Source: Adiantum capillus-veneris
Lineage: Eukaryota > Streptophyta > Polypodiopsida > Polypodiales > Pteridaceae
Direction: 5' to 3'
Length of the DNA: 64,000 nt
NCBI GenBank assembly: GCA_014529385.2
Contig: CM043944.1
Location: forward strand, 172,920,740 to 172,984,739
Position 1 is the stretch's first letter; each line of letters starts with the position of its first letter. Made by a program: the position numbers and the translations under genes. Of this stretch, positions 43,059-57,250 are shown piece after piece. Below the pieces are notes generated by a model, which did no database searches, had not been told where the DNA came from, and was given only the letters and a program-made list of their open reading frames with translations.

Positions 43059-45180
43059 ACGAATGCCACGACTTTCGTTTGTAGCACTTGGAACACCTCC
43101 TTGAGGGTTTAAGGAGCCGGGATTCAGAGCTTTTCTTGCCTTGGGGTGGTAGGTTTGTGATGTGTTTTACTTTTTTCTATGAAATGTCAAAAAAAAATCT
43201 TCTATGAGCTTTAAAGAACTATTTGACAATGTACTAATTCACTAGGTCCATAGACATGATAGACTTGGATGCTTTATATAGTTTTTAGGCTAGTAGGTAT
43301 ATGAACTTGCATTAGCCTAGGGTCATAATTGATTGCTTGTGTCCTCGGGAGGTGCACTATGTAATCATGTTAATGTATAACATGAGTTCAAAAGGAGGGG
43401 TTTTAAAATACCCAAAAATTAGGCAATTTAATAAAGATACATTAAAGTAAGGGGTTTTTATATTCAATTTTGAACAATTTTGAAAAAATTTCCTAAAATA
43501 AGGGGTCATTTTATTCATTCATACATGTTAAAAGATGGGTTTTTTTAATACCCCACGAACGTACGTTATATAGGGAGTACTGAATGGTGAAACCCCAAGC
43601 TTGTGTTACATGCATAAATCTTAAAAAATTAGTGGTTTAATATTCATATAGTTTAGGTGTTTTCTTTTTGCTTTATGTGGTTTAGTTTTTGGCTATGATG
43701 GATCCATCTTTTAGAAGCAAAAATTCACTTTGCATGATTGGTCATTGCACCTTATGTTTTATTAATCTTTGTTGGCCTTTGATACTCATAGCTTGTTTTA
43801 TGTTTTGCAACTCAACATTCCTCCATGGACTTGTTTTCTACCATGTCACCACACTTTGCTTCAACAGAAAATGAGGATGTGTGCCAAATTAGAAGGGGGG
43901 AACGCTAGCAGTGGCTAACACATGCTACACAATTATGCACCAAGATAGGGATGTGCTATTGTGCACAATATTTCCTATTCACATTGTATAAGGTTTTGGG
44001 CTCATTTAGGAGTTCCAAATTGTATAGGCTCAAGAGCTCAAATAGTTGAAGGGCTTAAAGCCCAAAACTATAAAAGAGCCCTATGCTGAATGAGAAGTCG
44101 TTCTTGGGTGAGCTCTCTTCTTTGTAGAGTGGATGGTCATGAGGCTCATGGGTTGTCCATGCCCATGTAGCTCTTGATTTCTAATAATCAATTGCACTTT
44201 CTTTCTTATTAGTCTTCATTATTTTAATTATGTGAAGTGAGATTGTATTAGTGTGATGTTAGATCTATAATCCCTTTTTAAGTTAATCTCTTCTATCCAC
44301 ACCACACCATTGGCCATGGTGAGTGAAGACTATGTCTTCCTTCTTTTTCTCTCTTGCTCTACAAAATGTGTGATTAATGTGTGTGCATGCGTAGTAGCAT
44401 TGAGGGGTTGGATTGGAATGGCCACACTAATGCGAAGTAGGTATGTTAATTGCATGCTTGTGTAGTTGTGTGATTAGGAGTTTTGATTAGGGTGATTGAT
44501 GTGAGAGGTAAATTTTAATCACATGATTGTGTGCAAAGTGATTAGTAAGTAGGATTGTGTGTTTGATTAGAGGAAGCCCCTTCCATGGTTTCTCTCTATG
44601 ATAGATAGAAGGATCCCTTAAATCTTGTATTTTGATGCATCCTATGATGCTCGTGTCTCCAAACGCTAGCCGGGTTGCTGATCCACGGGTTGATAATTTT
44701 GTGTGGGTTGCAATTAGGCCGTTGCTACAATGCCTCCTACATACTCTTGCAGGAGTGAGAGTTGCATATGCTCGTGTGGCTATAGACTTTTCCAGTCACA
44801 GGTTTCACAGGTTTTTGTAATTTTTTTCAAAAAATTCCTCGTGGGATGCATTTTGAGCTAGTTTGCTCACTACTTGCATATATGGTTATGTGCTTTATGC
44901 CTAGTTAGTTGTTTGTTTCAGATTGTATGCTTGCAAATATAGCAAATTGTGGAGCTGATTTTATGCATATGTGAATATCAATTTTAATTCGTTTGATCAT
45001 GATTTCCATGATTGTGTAGTGGTCGAGTTATCTCCCACTTTGTTGCCAGTTTGGCATGGTCTATGGTTGAGCTTTTGCTAGAGTTCTTTACTTAGTTTAC
45101 AGGGGATACTCTTCCAGATTTCTCCCAACATATCTCGTCATAGTTTGATTTCTTGGCATAGACTTAGCAAACATATGTGA
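43059..45180. other. Unassigned intergenic sequence right of element A
   Basis: No gene supported. Features seen: a purine tract AGAAGGGGGGAA near 43891-43902 and a TATAAAAGAGCCC stretch near 44070, which together hint at the edge of an old LTR, but no second copy is in the window. Confidence 0.4.
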
Positions 45181-45850
45181 GATTTTAGTGTCTATGGTGA
45201 TGACTTGTGAGAGATGGCGATCTTGTAGTTGCCGATATATGCATTGTTGACATTGTGGTCACAGAAGGCACATTAGATGCCATCGTTTCAAATGCATGAG
45301 GCAGCAGCAAAGATCTATGTGTGATACACAAGAGGTTTTGACACATGCTAGAACAGTAGATTCATATGCCAGTGACGATGATGTCACTTTTTCCTTTAAC
45401 GTTCCACCTGATTACATGTCTTTAAGAAGTAACACTTCTCCCCATTGGTTACTTGGCTACTAGATGAGGATGCAATTTTCCACATCACGCCGCATCGGGA
45501 CTAGTTTAGCACCTTCTCTAGTGGGAAATTTGGTTATGTGCACTTGGCCGATGGTTCGGCGTATGACATTGCAGGTGTAGGATATGTTTGCTTGTCATTA
45601 CCCGGTGGTGCATCATATACGCTACAACATGCACACTATGTTCCTCAGCTGAGAGAGTGTTTGATCTCAGTGAGATAGTTAGCACATTATGGGTGTCAGA
45701 TGATGCTTAGAGAGCAGTCTTTCCAAATGCATTATGTTTCATTAGTGATTGCCAGAGGAGCCCACAGTGTCTTTGTATATCCTATGCATGTATCTGAGAT
45801 TTGAGACAGCCTAGTCTTGGTTTTGTTGCTGGCATGCTTTGAGTGAGAGA
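45181..45850 (+). pseudogene. Decayed copia gag-protease remnant
   Basis: Across frame breaks and stops the reading gives a zinc-knuckle-like CXXHCGHRRHIRC pattern near 45225-45270, then a WLLDEDAIFHITPHRD-type protease region near 45450-45500, and VHLADGSAYDIAGVG and HYVPQLRECLISV further on, the order seen in copia gag, protease and pre-integrase. Many stops. Distinct in sequence from the copia element at 49.4 kb. Confidence 0.55.
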
Positions 45851-48337
<2,487 letters not shown>

Positions 48338-48596
48338 TTGCCTAAATCGGCAAAACTACACCAATAAGAAGTGCTGCCTAAATCGACAAATCTGCATGCC
48401 TAAATTGGCGAACCTGCATTTGGTATTGTTTAAAAATTGTGAGTCTGTAGTTTGATGTTGTGCTGCCTAAATCGACAAATTTGCAGCATGCTGTCTAAAT
48501 CAACGGATCTACACTAACAACTGATGCTGCCTAAATCAGTGAATCTACACCAGGATGAGCATTGACACACTGCCTAAATCGATGAATCTATGTGTA
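48338..48596. repeat. Degenerate minisatellite, CTGCCTAAATCGACAAATC unit
   Basis: Seven imperfect copies of an approximately 23-nt unit start near 48339, 48373, 48396, 48462, 48490, 48526 and 48571. The constant core is CCTAAATC; spacing is irregular (23-66 bp). Confidence 0.8.
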
Positions 48597-49435
48597 TGTG
48601 ACCAATGGACTAGACAAGGTATAAAAAACAGAGAATAATGTACTATCTATTTGACACTGCATTGGAGTAAGGTTCGGTAGCAAAGTACTTACAAATGAAT
48701 TGAAGGCCCCTCTGCTCATGTGAGTAGTTGCATAGCTCAATGTGAAATGATCTCAATAGCAATGTCATTTAATATAAGTATATCCACAAGAGTCATATCT
48801 TCTCTGAAAAAACAGGTAGTAATGAAGCTGAAAAGTAAGCCATGTACATTGAATTTATGTAACTGTGTTGTTCTCTTTGAAATGGGATTAGTAGACACGA
48901 CTAGGAGTCTAGCTATCATAGAATTTGATAGAATGCTATTAGTGTATGATTACTTGGATTATTATTAAAATTACTTGGTTAGTTTTAGTTAACTATGTCA
49001 CACTAAAATTTGAGCAAACATTACAAATGTAATTATCTTAACTATTCCTCTTGAGGTAATTTAAAGCTAAAAGATTTATAACAATGAGAGTCAATTGAAC
49101 ACAAAAAAAAAAAAATTGGATCTCCACAAATTTTGTACGTGCCTTCAATTTTAAGTTATGTAGATGCATTTATAACTTTAAGAACATCAATCAATGAAAG
49201 AGTCAGGGTAGAAGTCATGTGGGACAAAGCATTAGATAAGAATTACAAAAGTGGTCACGAAAACAAGTTCGTGATGAGATAGTAATCTACACTATCAATC
49301 TGGTGTTGAAGAGGTATTAGTTCAATGAATAACTCCAAGTAAAAAACTAATCTAAGTACTCAATCTTGGGAATATGAATAAATATGAATTTTGTCATGCC
49401 AAGGGTAGGACCGGGCAGGGCCAAGGGCCAGGGTG
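48597..49435. other. Intergenic sequence left of the copia element
   Basis: A/T-rich with an A run near 49105; no gene supported. Confidence 0.5.
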
Positions 49436-49662
49436 TGTTACCATGTACATGTGCTAGTGATGTGTGTGAACACACTAGGACCGCCAGGGCATTTTTTCCC
49501 TCTTTAGGAGGTTTTTTCCCCTAAGAATTGTATATACGCTCATCACTCTAGGGCTATCTATCTTTCCATTGCTCACTAAGTAACACACTCTCTATTGTGT
49601 GCCTTGAGCTTTCTTCGTCTTCTCCAAGCTATGTGCGTTTCTTTGCAACCCTAATTCCAACA
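49436..49662 (+). repeat. 5' LTR of element D
   Basis: TGTTACCATG...AATTCCAACA, matched by 54019-54245. Confidence 0.93.
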
Positions 49663-49664
49663 AT

Positions 49665-49676
49665 TGGTATCAAAGC
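49665..49676 (+). other. Primer binding site of element D (initiator-Met type)
   Basis: TGGTATCAAAGC; the usual copia site is TGGTATCAGAGC, and the inverted relative at 55229-55240 keeps that form. Confidence 0.88.
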
Positions 49677-49714
49677 AGGTTGCATCCTCCCGGACTTAGT
49701 CGCCAGCTTCTCCA

Positions 49715-50508
49715 GCACACGGCTGCGGGACAACTATCCTATGTGGGCTTATATGATGCAACATGTTCTTGTGTCAAAGGGCGTCTGGAACATTGTGCAG
49801 GGGCATTGATGTACGTCCCAGTTCTAAGGATGTAGGCGATGTTGAGGATGTTGCAAGTCTTGCTGCAAGGATTGCTGCTATTAGATTTGTTTTGGCTACG
49901 GTAGAACATGCTCGTTGGGATGTAAAGGATGTGCAAGCTCATGCATTGATTGTGTTGTCTGTGAAGCGCACCATTGTTCCTCACATTCATTCAGAAAAAT
50001 CTGCAAAACAGACTTGGGATATTCGAGCAGGTCTTTATGCAAGCCGCAATGAGGCTAAAATTGCTTTGCTGCGTAAAGAGTTGGAGTCGAAGATTATGCA
50101 TGAGGAAGATGATATGGACACTTTCCTTGCTGGTGTCAAGGATATCAATGAGCAACTTATTTCTGTAGGTGAAGTCATTTCAGACAGTTCCCTTGTGCAG
50201 ACTATTCTTGATGCCTAACCAAATTCCTACCAAACTTTTGCCAGTACTTGGAGACTAATGACCCAAGGAAATCCTGAAGTTGTCAAGTTTGATGCATTAT
50301 GCACATTGCTATTGCAAGAGCCACTTTCCAAAAAAAACAGAACTAGGTAGCGTCCAATTGAACAGGCTTTTATTGCTTCTCAAAGAAAGGGTGGTAACAG
50401 CAATGCGGCAACTTCTTATGGTTCTACTGCGAGTGGCAAAACTTATGTTCCTAATGCTTCTGCTGGCAGCAATTCATCTAGAAATTTTGGTGATAAGGGC
50501 AAAAAGAA
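49715..50508 (+). pseudogene. Gag of element D
   Basis: Starts within gag: the N-terminal codons seen in the inverted relative (MTDNNIYVFKMFAVEDRLDG) are missing here, replaced by unrelated sequence. Then YPMWAYMMQHVLVSKGVWNI, a frame change near 49805, and the UBN2-type gag region (IALLRKELESKIMHEEDDMDTF, ISDSSLVQTIL). A stop near 50216 and further breaks follow up to the zinc knuckle. Confidence 0.8.
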
Positions 50509-50509
50509 G

Positions 50510-51472
50510 ATGCGTTGCCATTATTGTAAAGTTAATGATCACTTGATCAAGTCATGTCCTAAGTTGAAAGCCAAAGAGGCTAAGAAGAAAGAGGGTGGTT
50601 CCACTGCAAATGTTGGTTCCACTACAAATACAGCCATTGTTGAGTCTTCTGTGAAAGGAGATTGTGTTGCTGATGTTGATGCGGAATGTGCTTTTAGCAC
50701 AGAGTGCACTTACAATCCTATTGTCCATGATGCATGCTTGTCAGTTGCTGCAGATTCACATGTGTGGTATTCCAATAGTGGTGCTACAAAGCACATTACC
50801 TCACATCGTGAATCGTTTACCTCTCTCGAGTCTGTCCCTCATGGGAATTTAATCACTTGTGCCAACAATGCCTCTTATCCGGTTCATGGAGTTGGAAAGA
50901 TTGTGCTTATTACTACTGCAAATGGCAGTTCCTTCACACTTGTTGATGCACTTTATGTACCTAGGATCAAGAAAAATCTCTTGTCTGCAACCGCACTTGC
51001 TAGACTTGGACTTGTAGTCAAATTTGTGGATGACAAATGTACAGTTCATGATCTCAGTTTTGGTGATGAAATTGTTGCATCTAGCCTTTTGTGTTGTGGG
51101 CTATATAAGCTCACTTTGTATGACAAGTGTGGACAAAATTTTGCAATTGTTGTTGCAGATTCAAGGGCTATTTCAGATGCAAAACTTTGGCATGCACGTT
51201 TTGGTCATCTGAATTTTGCCAATTTGCTGCGTTTGCAAATATCTGATATGGTTGCTTCTTTGCCGCCTCTTGAAGCACCTATCAAACATGTTTGTGAAGA
51301 CTATATTTTGGGTAAGATGCAGTGTTCAAAGTTTCCAAAGGATGGTTCAGTTCGGGCCACATGCAGGTTGCAACTTGTGCATAGTGATGTTTGTGGGCCC
51401 ATGCAAATTCCGTCCTTGGGCAATAACCTTTACTTCGTGACATTCATTGATGATTACTCTAGGCATGCATAG
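50510..51472 (+). pseudogene. Zinc knuckle, protease and integrase start of element D
   Basis: CHYCKVNDHLIKSC knuckle, then protease WYSNSGATKHIT in which the catalytic Asp is Asn (codon 50774-50776), LYVPRIKKNLLS, and the GAG-pre-integrase zinc domain LWHARFGHLNFANL ... CEDYILGK, where the second Cys is Tyr (51302-51304). Integrase core begins at HSDVCGPM and FIDDYSR. TAG at 51470-51472 interrupts where Trp is expected. Confidence 0.88.
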
Positions 51473-52564
51473 GTATTTCCGCTTAAAGAAAAGTTCAAAG
51501 TTTTTATGTGCTTCAAACAATTTCTGGCTATGGCTGAAAATGGCTCGAAATGTACTATGGACACCCTTCGTTTCAATCAAGGGGGGGAGTATATGTCTCA
51601 TGAATTTAATGCATTTCTTGCTAGTCGTGGGATAAAACACCAATGTACAGTGCCTTATACACCTCAGCAAAATGGTGTTGCTGAGAGGAAAAACAGGTCA
51701 CTAATGGAAATGGCACAATGTATGGTCAAAATTCAAGCTTTGCCGCATTCTTTTTGGCTTGAGGCCATCATGTGTGCCACTTATGTACTTAACAGGTGTC
51801 CTACAAAATCTTTGCAGTCCATTACTCCATATGAAGCATGGCATGATAGAAAGCCTTCTATTGAGGACATGCATGTTTTTGGCTGTTTGGCATATGCTTT
51901 GGTGCCAAAAACACAGTGCAGAAAATTGGATGATAAGGCTATCAAATGTATTTTTGTTGGTTATAGTGCTGAAAGCAAAGGTTACAGGTTATATCATCTG
52001 CAAACAAAGTGTATTCTGGTCTCACGAGATGTAGTGTTTGTGGAAGATTGTGTTCAGCCCTTGCTGTCATGTACTAGAGACAGTAATGTAAGCTCACAGG
52101 ACATTTATAACACTTTGTTGCCTCTTTTCAGTGGTGGAAATACGAATGTAATTTCCAATGAGGCAAATGTACAGCATATGGGGGTTTTTGAAAATGTTAT
52201 AGATCAACCTATTACTGATGCAAATGTACATGATGTACTTGATGAGGAAAGGGCTGAAAATGAGCAGGCTAGAGGTATGCCAAAATGGTTGGTGCACACT
52301 TTGTGTGACAGTAAATTGAGTGCACCTTTGTCTAGTCGTACTCGTTCAGGCTCTCACCATGCATCTTATGTGTCAGATTGTTATGCTTTGGCTGTGTCTA
52401 GCTTACATGATGTTGAGGAGCCTCTGTCTTTTGATGAAGCACATAATTCAAAAAATTGGATGGCTTCCATGCAATCAGAATATGATGCACAAATGACACA
52501 TGGACTTTATGTGATTTTCCTCCTGGCAAAAAGTCCATTGGTACGAAGTGGGTTTACAAGTTGA
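51473..52564 (+). pseudogene. Integrase core and linker of element D
   Basis: Same frame as the previous segment. LRFNQGGEYMS has Asn for the second catalytic Asp (codon 51575-51577); the Glu is kept in PQQNGVAERKNR. VFGCLAYALVPK and KCIFVGYSAESKGYRLY are typical of copia integrase ends. Frame changes near 52510 into RT. Confidence 0.88.
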
Positions 52565-53523
52565 AACGCAAGCCGGATGGTGAGATTGATCGCCATAAGG
52601 CTCGACTTGTTGCAAAGGGTTATGCACAGCAAAAAGGCATAGATTATGAAGAGACTTTTGCTCCCACTTGTCGTATAACTACTAATCGTTTTCTATGTGC
52701 ATTGGCAGCTCATTTTGAATGGGATGTACATCAATCAGACATTGTTACTGCTTTCTTGAATGGTGACATATTTGAGGAAGTTTATGTAACACAGCCTCAC
52801 GGTTTTGTCATAAAAGGACAAGAGGGCAAAGTGTGCAAATGTAAGAAGGCTTTGTATGGGTTGAAGCAATCTCCTCATGCTTGGTATGAGAAATCTGACA
52901 CTCATTTGGTTAAACGAGGCTTTCATAACATTCCAACAGAAAGCACATTGTATGTAAAGCGTGAGGATGACGTATTTCTCATTGTGGTTCTTTATGTCAA
53001 TGATTTGTTGATCACTGGACCAAATGAGATACATATTGCTGAATTTAAGGCTGATTTAAATGCTACTTTCAAGATGAAAGATTTGGGACTGTTGCATCAT
53101 TACTTGGGTATACAGTTTAAGCAGTGTGATGGTGGTATTGCCTTGTGTCAGAAAAGTTACATAGAGACATTGCTATGTAAGTTTGGACTTGAGAATTGCA
53201 AACCTATTGCCACTCCCATGGAAACAGGTTTGAAGTTGAGTCTACATGATGCTGGCGATCCTGCTGATGTCACTCTTTACCAAACTGTTGTTGGCTGCCT
53301 CATTTATGTATGCAACACGAGGCCGGATATTCAGTTTGCAGTCTCACAAGTCAACAGATTTATGCATAGCCTAGGGTCTAAGCATTGGCAGGTTGTTAGG
53401 AGGATTTTCCGCTACCTTAGTGGCACTTTACATCTTGGCTTGTTTTATCCCAAGGGGGGATCATTTCCGCCATACTTACATGCTTTTTTGGACTCAGATT
53501 GGGCTGGTTGTTTTGACACGTGA
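52561..53523 (+). pseudogene. Reverse transcriptase of element D
   Basis: RVT_2-type RT: HKARLVAKGYAQQKGIDYEETFAP, DVHQSDIVTAFLNGDI, KALYGLKQSPHAWY and the active-site box LYVNDLLITG, in which the first Asp of YVDD is Asn (codon 52999-53001). IATPMETGLKLS and YVCNTRPDIQFAVSQVNRF follow. TGA at 53521-53523 replaces Arg of the MRVSTSGF motif present in the relative at 59.3 kb. Confidence 0.9.
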
Positions 53524-53900
53524 GTGTCCACAAGTGGTTTTTGTTTCATGCTTGGCAGTTCATGTATATCATGGTTGAGCAGAAGCAACCTACTGTGGCC
53601 ACTTCGAGTTGTGAGGCTGAGTACAGGGCTGTCTTCACAGCTACGGTTGAGTGTGTATGGCTCAGACGCCTTATGGCTGATTTGGGTGCTGGACAGGACA
53701 CTGCCAACACTATCTACACTGACAGTCAGAGTGCATTGGTAGTTGCGAGGAACCTAGTTTTTCATGCTCGCACAAAGCACATTGAGGTGCATTACCACTG
53801 TGTCAGGGAGAGGCTCTCAGCACGAGACATTAGCTTGGCTTATGTGCCAGCACAGGACAACCTTGCAGATATTTTCACAAATGTCTTGTTAGAAGCTTGA
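53524..53900 (+). pseudogene. RNase H of element D
   Basis: Two overlapping frames: VSTSGFCFMLGSSCISWLS, then after a frame change QPTVATSSCEAEYRA (Glu), YTDSQSALVVARN (Asp), HARTKHIEVHYHCVRE and VPAQDNLADIFTN. Copia RNase H at the end of pol. Confidence 0.85.
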
Positions 53901-54018
53901 AGCTTTCTGCAAAGCTATGGGCTTACTCCCCTTTGTGGACTGATCATGTCCTCAGGGCGTGGCACTTCCCTTTTTTCATGTGCCAGCTCTCGTTCATCGC
54001 ATCACTCTAGGGGGAAAT

Positions 54019-54245
54019 TGTTACCATATACATGTGGTAGTGATGTGTGTGAACACACTAGGACCGCCAGGGCATTGTTTCCCTCGTTAGGAGGTTTTTT
54101 CCCCCGAGCATTGTATATACGCCCATCACTCTAGGGCTATCTATCTTTCCATTGCACACTAAGTAACACACTCTCTATTGTGTGCCTTGAGCTTCCTTCG
54201 TCTTCTCCAAGCTGTGTGCGTTTCTCTGCAACCCTAATTCCAACA
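54019..54245 (+). repeat. 3' LTR of element D
   Basis: TGTTACCATA...AATTCCAACA; preceded by a purine-rich AGGGGGAAAT. Confidence 0.93.
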
Positions 54246-54880
54246 GGATGGACAATGTGCATAATGCATCAAACTTGACAACTTCAGGATTTCCTTGGGT
54301 CATAAGTCTCCAAGTACTATCAAAAGTCTGGTAAGAATCTGGCAAGGCATTGAGAATAGTCTGCACAAGGGAACTGTCTGAAATGATTTCACTTGTAGAA
54401 ATAAGTTTCTCATTGATATCCTTAACACTAGCAAGGGAAGTGTCCATGTCATCCTCCTCATGCATAATCTTTGACTCCAGCTCTTTACGCAGCAATGCAA
54501 TTTTTGCCTCATTGCAACTTGCGTAAAGACCAACCAGCATATCCAAAGCGTATTTTGCAAATTTTGCAGAACAAATGTGGGGAGTAATAGTGTGCTCCAT
54601 AGAAAAAAAAAATCAATGCATGAGCCTGTGCATCTTTTACATCCCAACGAGCTTGCTCAGTCGTAGGCTAAACAGCTCTAACAGCAGCAAGACCTGCAAC
54701 ATCCTTAACATCGCACGTATCCTCAAAACTAGGACATACATCAATGCCGTGCACAATGTTCCAAGCGCCCTTTGATACAAGAACATGTTGCATCATATAA
54801 GCCCACATAGGGGAATTGTCCCCATCCAATCTATCCTCAACAGCAAACATCTTGAACACATATATGTTGTTGTCAGTCAT
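54246..54880 (-). pseudogene. Gag fragment of element E
   Basis: Begins at the Met at 54880 (MTDNNIYVFKMFAVEDRLDG), then SPMWAYMMQHVLVSKGAWNI. After frame changes it reads MHEEDDMDTSLASVKDINEK and ISDSSLVQTILNALPDSYQ as in element D. Stops near the join with D. Shows the N-terminal gag part that D lacks. Confidence 0.8.
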
Positions 54881-55228
54881 GGGAAATGCTACACTTCATG
54901 TGAAAACTGCCCAAAAACAGGACAAAGAAAGCGGGAACAACACATGCTATATAGCACAAACCGTAGAAGAATGTAAGGGACCTGTTATGCAAAAAATGGC
55001 AGTGATAGAATTTCTACACAAAATGACAAAATAGCTTGCGTAGTACTATCTGTACTGGAAACAGAGTGCGAATGAGCCCACATCAGAAATCTAAGCAGAG
55101 TAAACTCTTAGAGCTCCCCCAGAATATTTGTCGACATGCAAACGCTTGCCAAAGCTCACTGAAATACAAAAAAAGTGAGCAGGCATGTGTTGGAGCTGTT
55201 GGCGGCTAAGCCCGGGAGGATGCAACTT

Positions 55229-55240
55229 GCTCTGATACCA
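55229..55240 (-). other. Primer binding site of element E
   Basis: On the minus strand TGGTATCAGAGC, two bases after the LTR end; canonical initiator-Met site. Confidence 0.88.
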
Positions 55241-55242
55241 AT

Positions 55243-55470
55243 TGTTGGAATTAGGGTTGCAAGAAAACACACACATCTTGGAGAAGATGAAGGAATCTCA
55301 AGGCACACAACAGAGAGTGTTTTACTTAGTGTGCAATGTAAAGATAGGATAGCCCTAGAATGATGGGCGTACATACAATGCACGGGGGGAAAAACCTCCT
55401 AGTGAGGGAAAAATGCCCCGGTAGTCCTAAGTGTGTTCACACACATCACTACCACATGTATATGATAACA
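55243..55470 (-). repeat. 5' LTR of element E
   Basis: 228 bp, plus strand TGTTGGAATTAG...TGATAACA, the reverse of the element D LTR with scattered changes. Confidence 0.88.
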
Positions 55471-55704
55471 ATATTGATGTCACCTACAATTATACATGCC
55501 TTAGGTAGATTGGCTACCTTTGACCAAGCTATAGACCTATCAATAATAGAGTTAGGAGCATATAAGGAGACTATTTTAAAGTTGAAGAGGCAACTAATAG
55601 AGATGGCCACCTAGTAGCTGTTGGAAACCTATGTACACAGTAACCAGAGAGTTGTATTTCTCTGCTATTGCAATAACAGAACCACTTTTTCCACTTCCAT
55701 GTTC

Positions 55705-55937
55705 AGTGGTAAACCACTTCAATTTTGATCCAATTATGAGAAGATTGGTATCCAAGGCATTGAAGTGGTAAACCACTTCAATCCTGATCCAATCATGAGA
55801 AGATTGGTTTTCAAGGCATTGAAGTGGTAAACCACTTCCATTGATCCAATTATGAGAAAATTGGCATTCAAGGCATTGAAGTGGTAAACCACTTCAATCT
55901 TGATCCAATTCTCAAAAGATTGGTATTCAAGGCATTA
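55705..55937. repeat. 59-bp tandem repeat with an inverted core
   Basis: Four units start at 55705, 55764, 55823 and 55880. Each has AAGTGGTAAACCACTT (7-bp arms with 2-bp spacer) followed by GATCCAAT...GATTGG. The inverted core could form a hairpin. Confidence 0.92.
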
Positions 55938-56399
55938 CCAATAGCTTCTAGCTACTATAAACACACAATGTCAAGTTTACTATTTGAGTCCCTAATCCAT
56001 TGCTTGATCACATGAGACTTGGCAGGATCAATAAATCCTTTGCAATTCAATGTAAAGCCTTTGATGGGGGGACAAATCATTTTTTACTGATTTTAAGTGG
56101 CTTTGCTGGAGAGACAGATGATCTATTAGGGTCCTTAGATGCCTCCTTCTTCCTCTTGGATTTAGTTACTAAGGGTTGTGGTAGACTTCCCTCTTTAGCT
56201 TGAGTCATGAGAATATCCACAGAAGGAGTGGGGGAGCTCTTTGCCTTAGCTTTAAAAGTAGAATCTTGCTCTTCTAGCTATTCTTCAAAGGATTATCTTT
56301 GAAGAGAAAGCTAGGAAGCTAGGAGTTAGGAATAGAATCCTCCTTAGTATTGGAAGGGGAAGAGAATAATACACCTCTAGTTCTCTCCATGGGACTAGA
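55938..56399. other. Sequence after the 59-bp repeat
   Basis: No supported gene; likely part of the decayed minus-strand relic that follows. Confidence 0.35.
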
Positions 56400-57250
56400 A
56401 GAGGAATCTTCTTCTCTAGGGACTTTAGAGTATTGATCCACTACTTTTTCTTATTGAGATAAATTTTGAGTACGAGATTGATCCTGAGAATGGTTCTGAG
56501 AGGTACCTTCATGACCAACATATTTTTCATATGATTGGTCATCAGCCTCTTTGTTCTCTAGATTCTCTAGGTCATAGTTGAAAGGATCTAAACATTTTCT
56601 AAAAGGGGGATCAAGTTGAATTTGTTCTTGGATGAGTTAGCTTTAGCTTTTTTGCCTCCCCTTGTAGAGTTTCTTTTTAAGATCGGTTGAAATCCTTCAT
56701 TTTTGTCCTGGGGGGTTCCTCGGGGGTTCATCACGAGTTGAGATGGGTTTTAGATTAGGGCAATCTTTCATGCAATGAAAATAGGCACTGGGCAAGTTTT
56801 TGTAGGCAACCCTTTGAAGATGTAGAAATATACCTGAGGAATCTCTAATAGGAACATTAAGGTATCCTAGGTGCAATATCTAGAGAAGTCATGATGCCAC
56901 TATAATCACCATGTCCTACAGATGAGCATGCCACATTTTGAGCTCCTTAGTAGGAATAGTGACTCAATCTTCATCTATAAGAGAGTCTCCTAACTCAAAC
57001 ATAGCCTCTCTATTAGGGATATCTTGTTCCTCTTCTATCTAATTTTTAGGAGCTACCCCCTGTTCAATAGGCTCCCCTTTTCAAGGATTGCCACTATTGG
57101 AATTTTCTTCAACAGCATTTGCTTTAAAATCTTGAATAGATTTTTCAAAAAAGACCTCTATTGTGTGTGTCAAAGTTGATAATGCAGAAGCGTAGAGAAG
57201 AAGAATTCCATTTTGATCATCACTTGCCTTATAGAAAATTGAATTGTAGA
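56400..57250 (-). pseudogene. Decayed minus-strand coding relic
   Basis: Broken frames on the minus strand give AYKNLPSAYFHCMKDCPNL near 56760-56815, which recalls the zinc-knuckle region after the DUF4283 domain of plant L1-type ORF1 proteins (a YEnLP..CF.C pattern), and a charged Asp/Glu/Ser-rich stretch near 56450-56590. Stops and frame changes occur throughout. No RT was found nearby. The assignment to a LINE ORF1 is tentative. Confidence 0.3.

Larger units (their letters stand above)
49436..54245 (+). mobile_element. Element D: Ty1/copia retrotransposon, complete but dead
   Basis: Two 227-bp LTRs (49436-49662, 54019-54245), flanks GGGTG and GGATG (5-bp duplication with one change). Initiator-Met-type primer site after the 5' LTR; order gag, protease, integrase, RT, RNase H, as in copia. 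Multiple stops and frameshifts, and catalytic residues altered in three enzymes. Confidence 0.93.
54246..55470 (-). mobile_element. Element E: inverted, truncated copia copy of the same family
   Basis: LTR at 55243-55470, intact primer site at 55229-55240, then gag reading leftward to 54246, where it is cut exactly at the end of element D. The rest of the element is not found left of D. It is a 5' piece only. Confidence 0.85.

Noticed and set aside
43890-44080. Solo LTR with polypurine tract and TATA box
   Set aside because: AGAAGGGGGGAA and TATAAAAG are present but there is no TG...CA pair or second copy in the window to define it.
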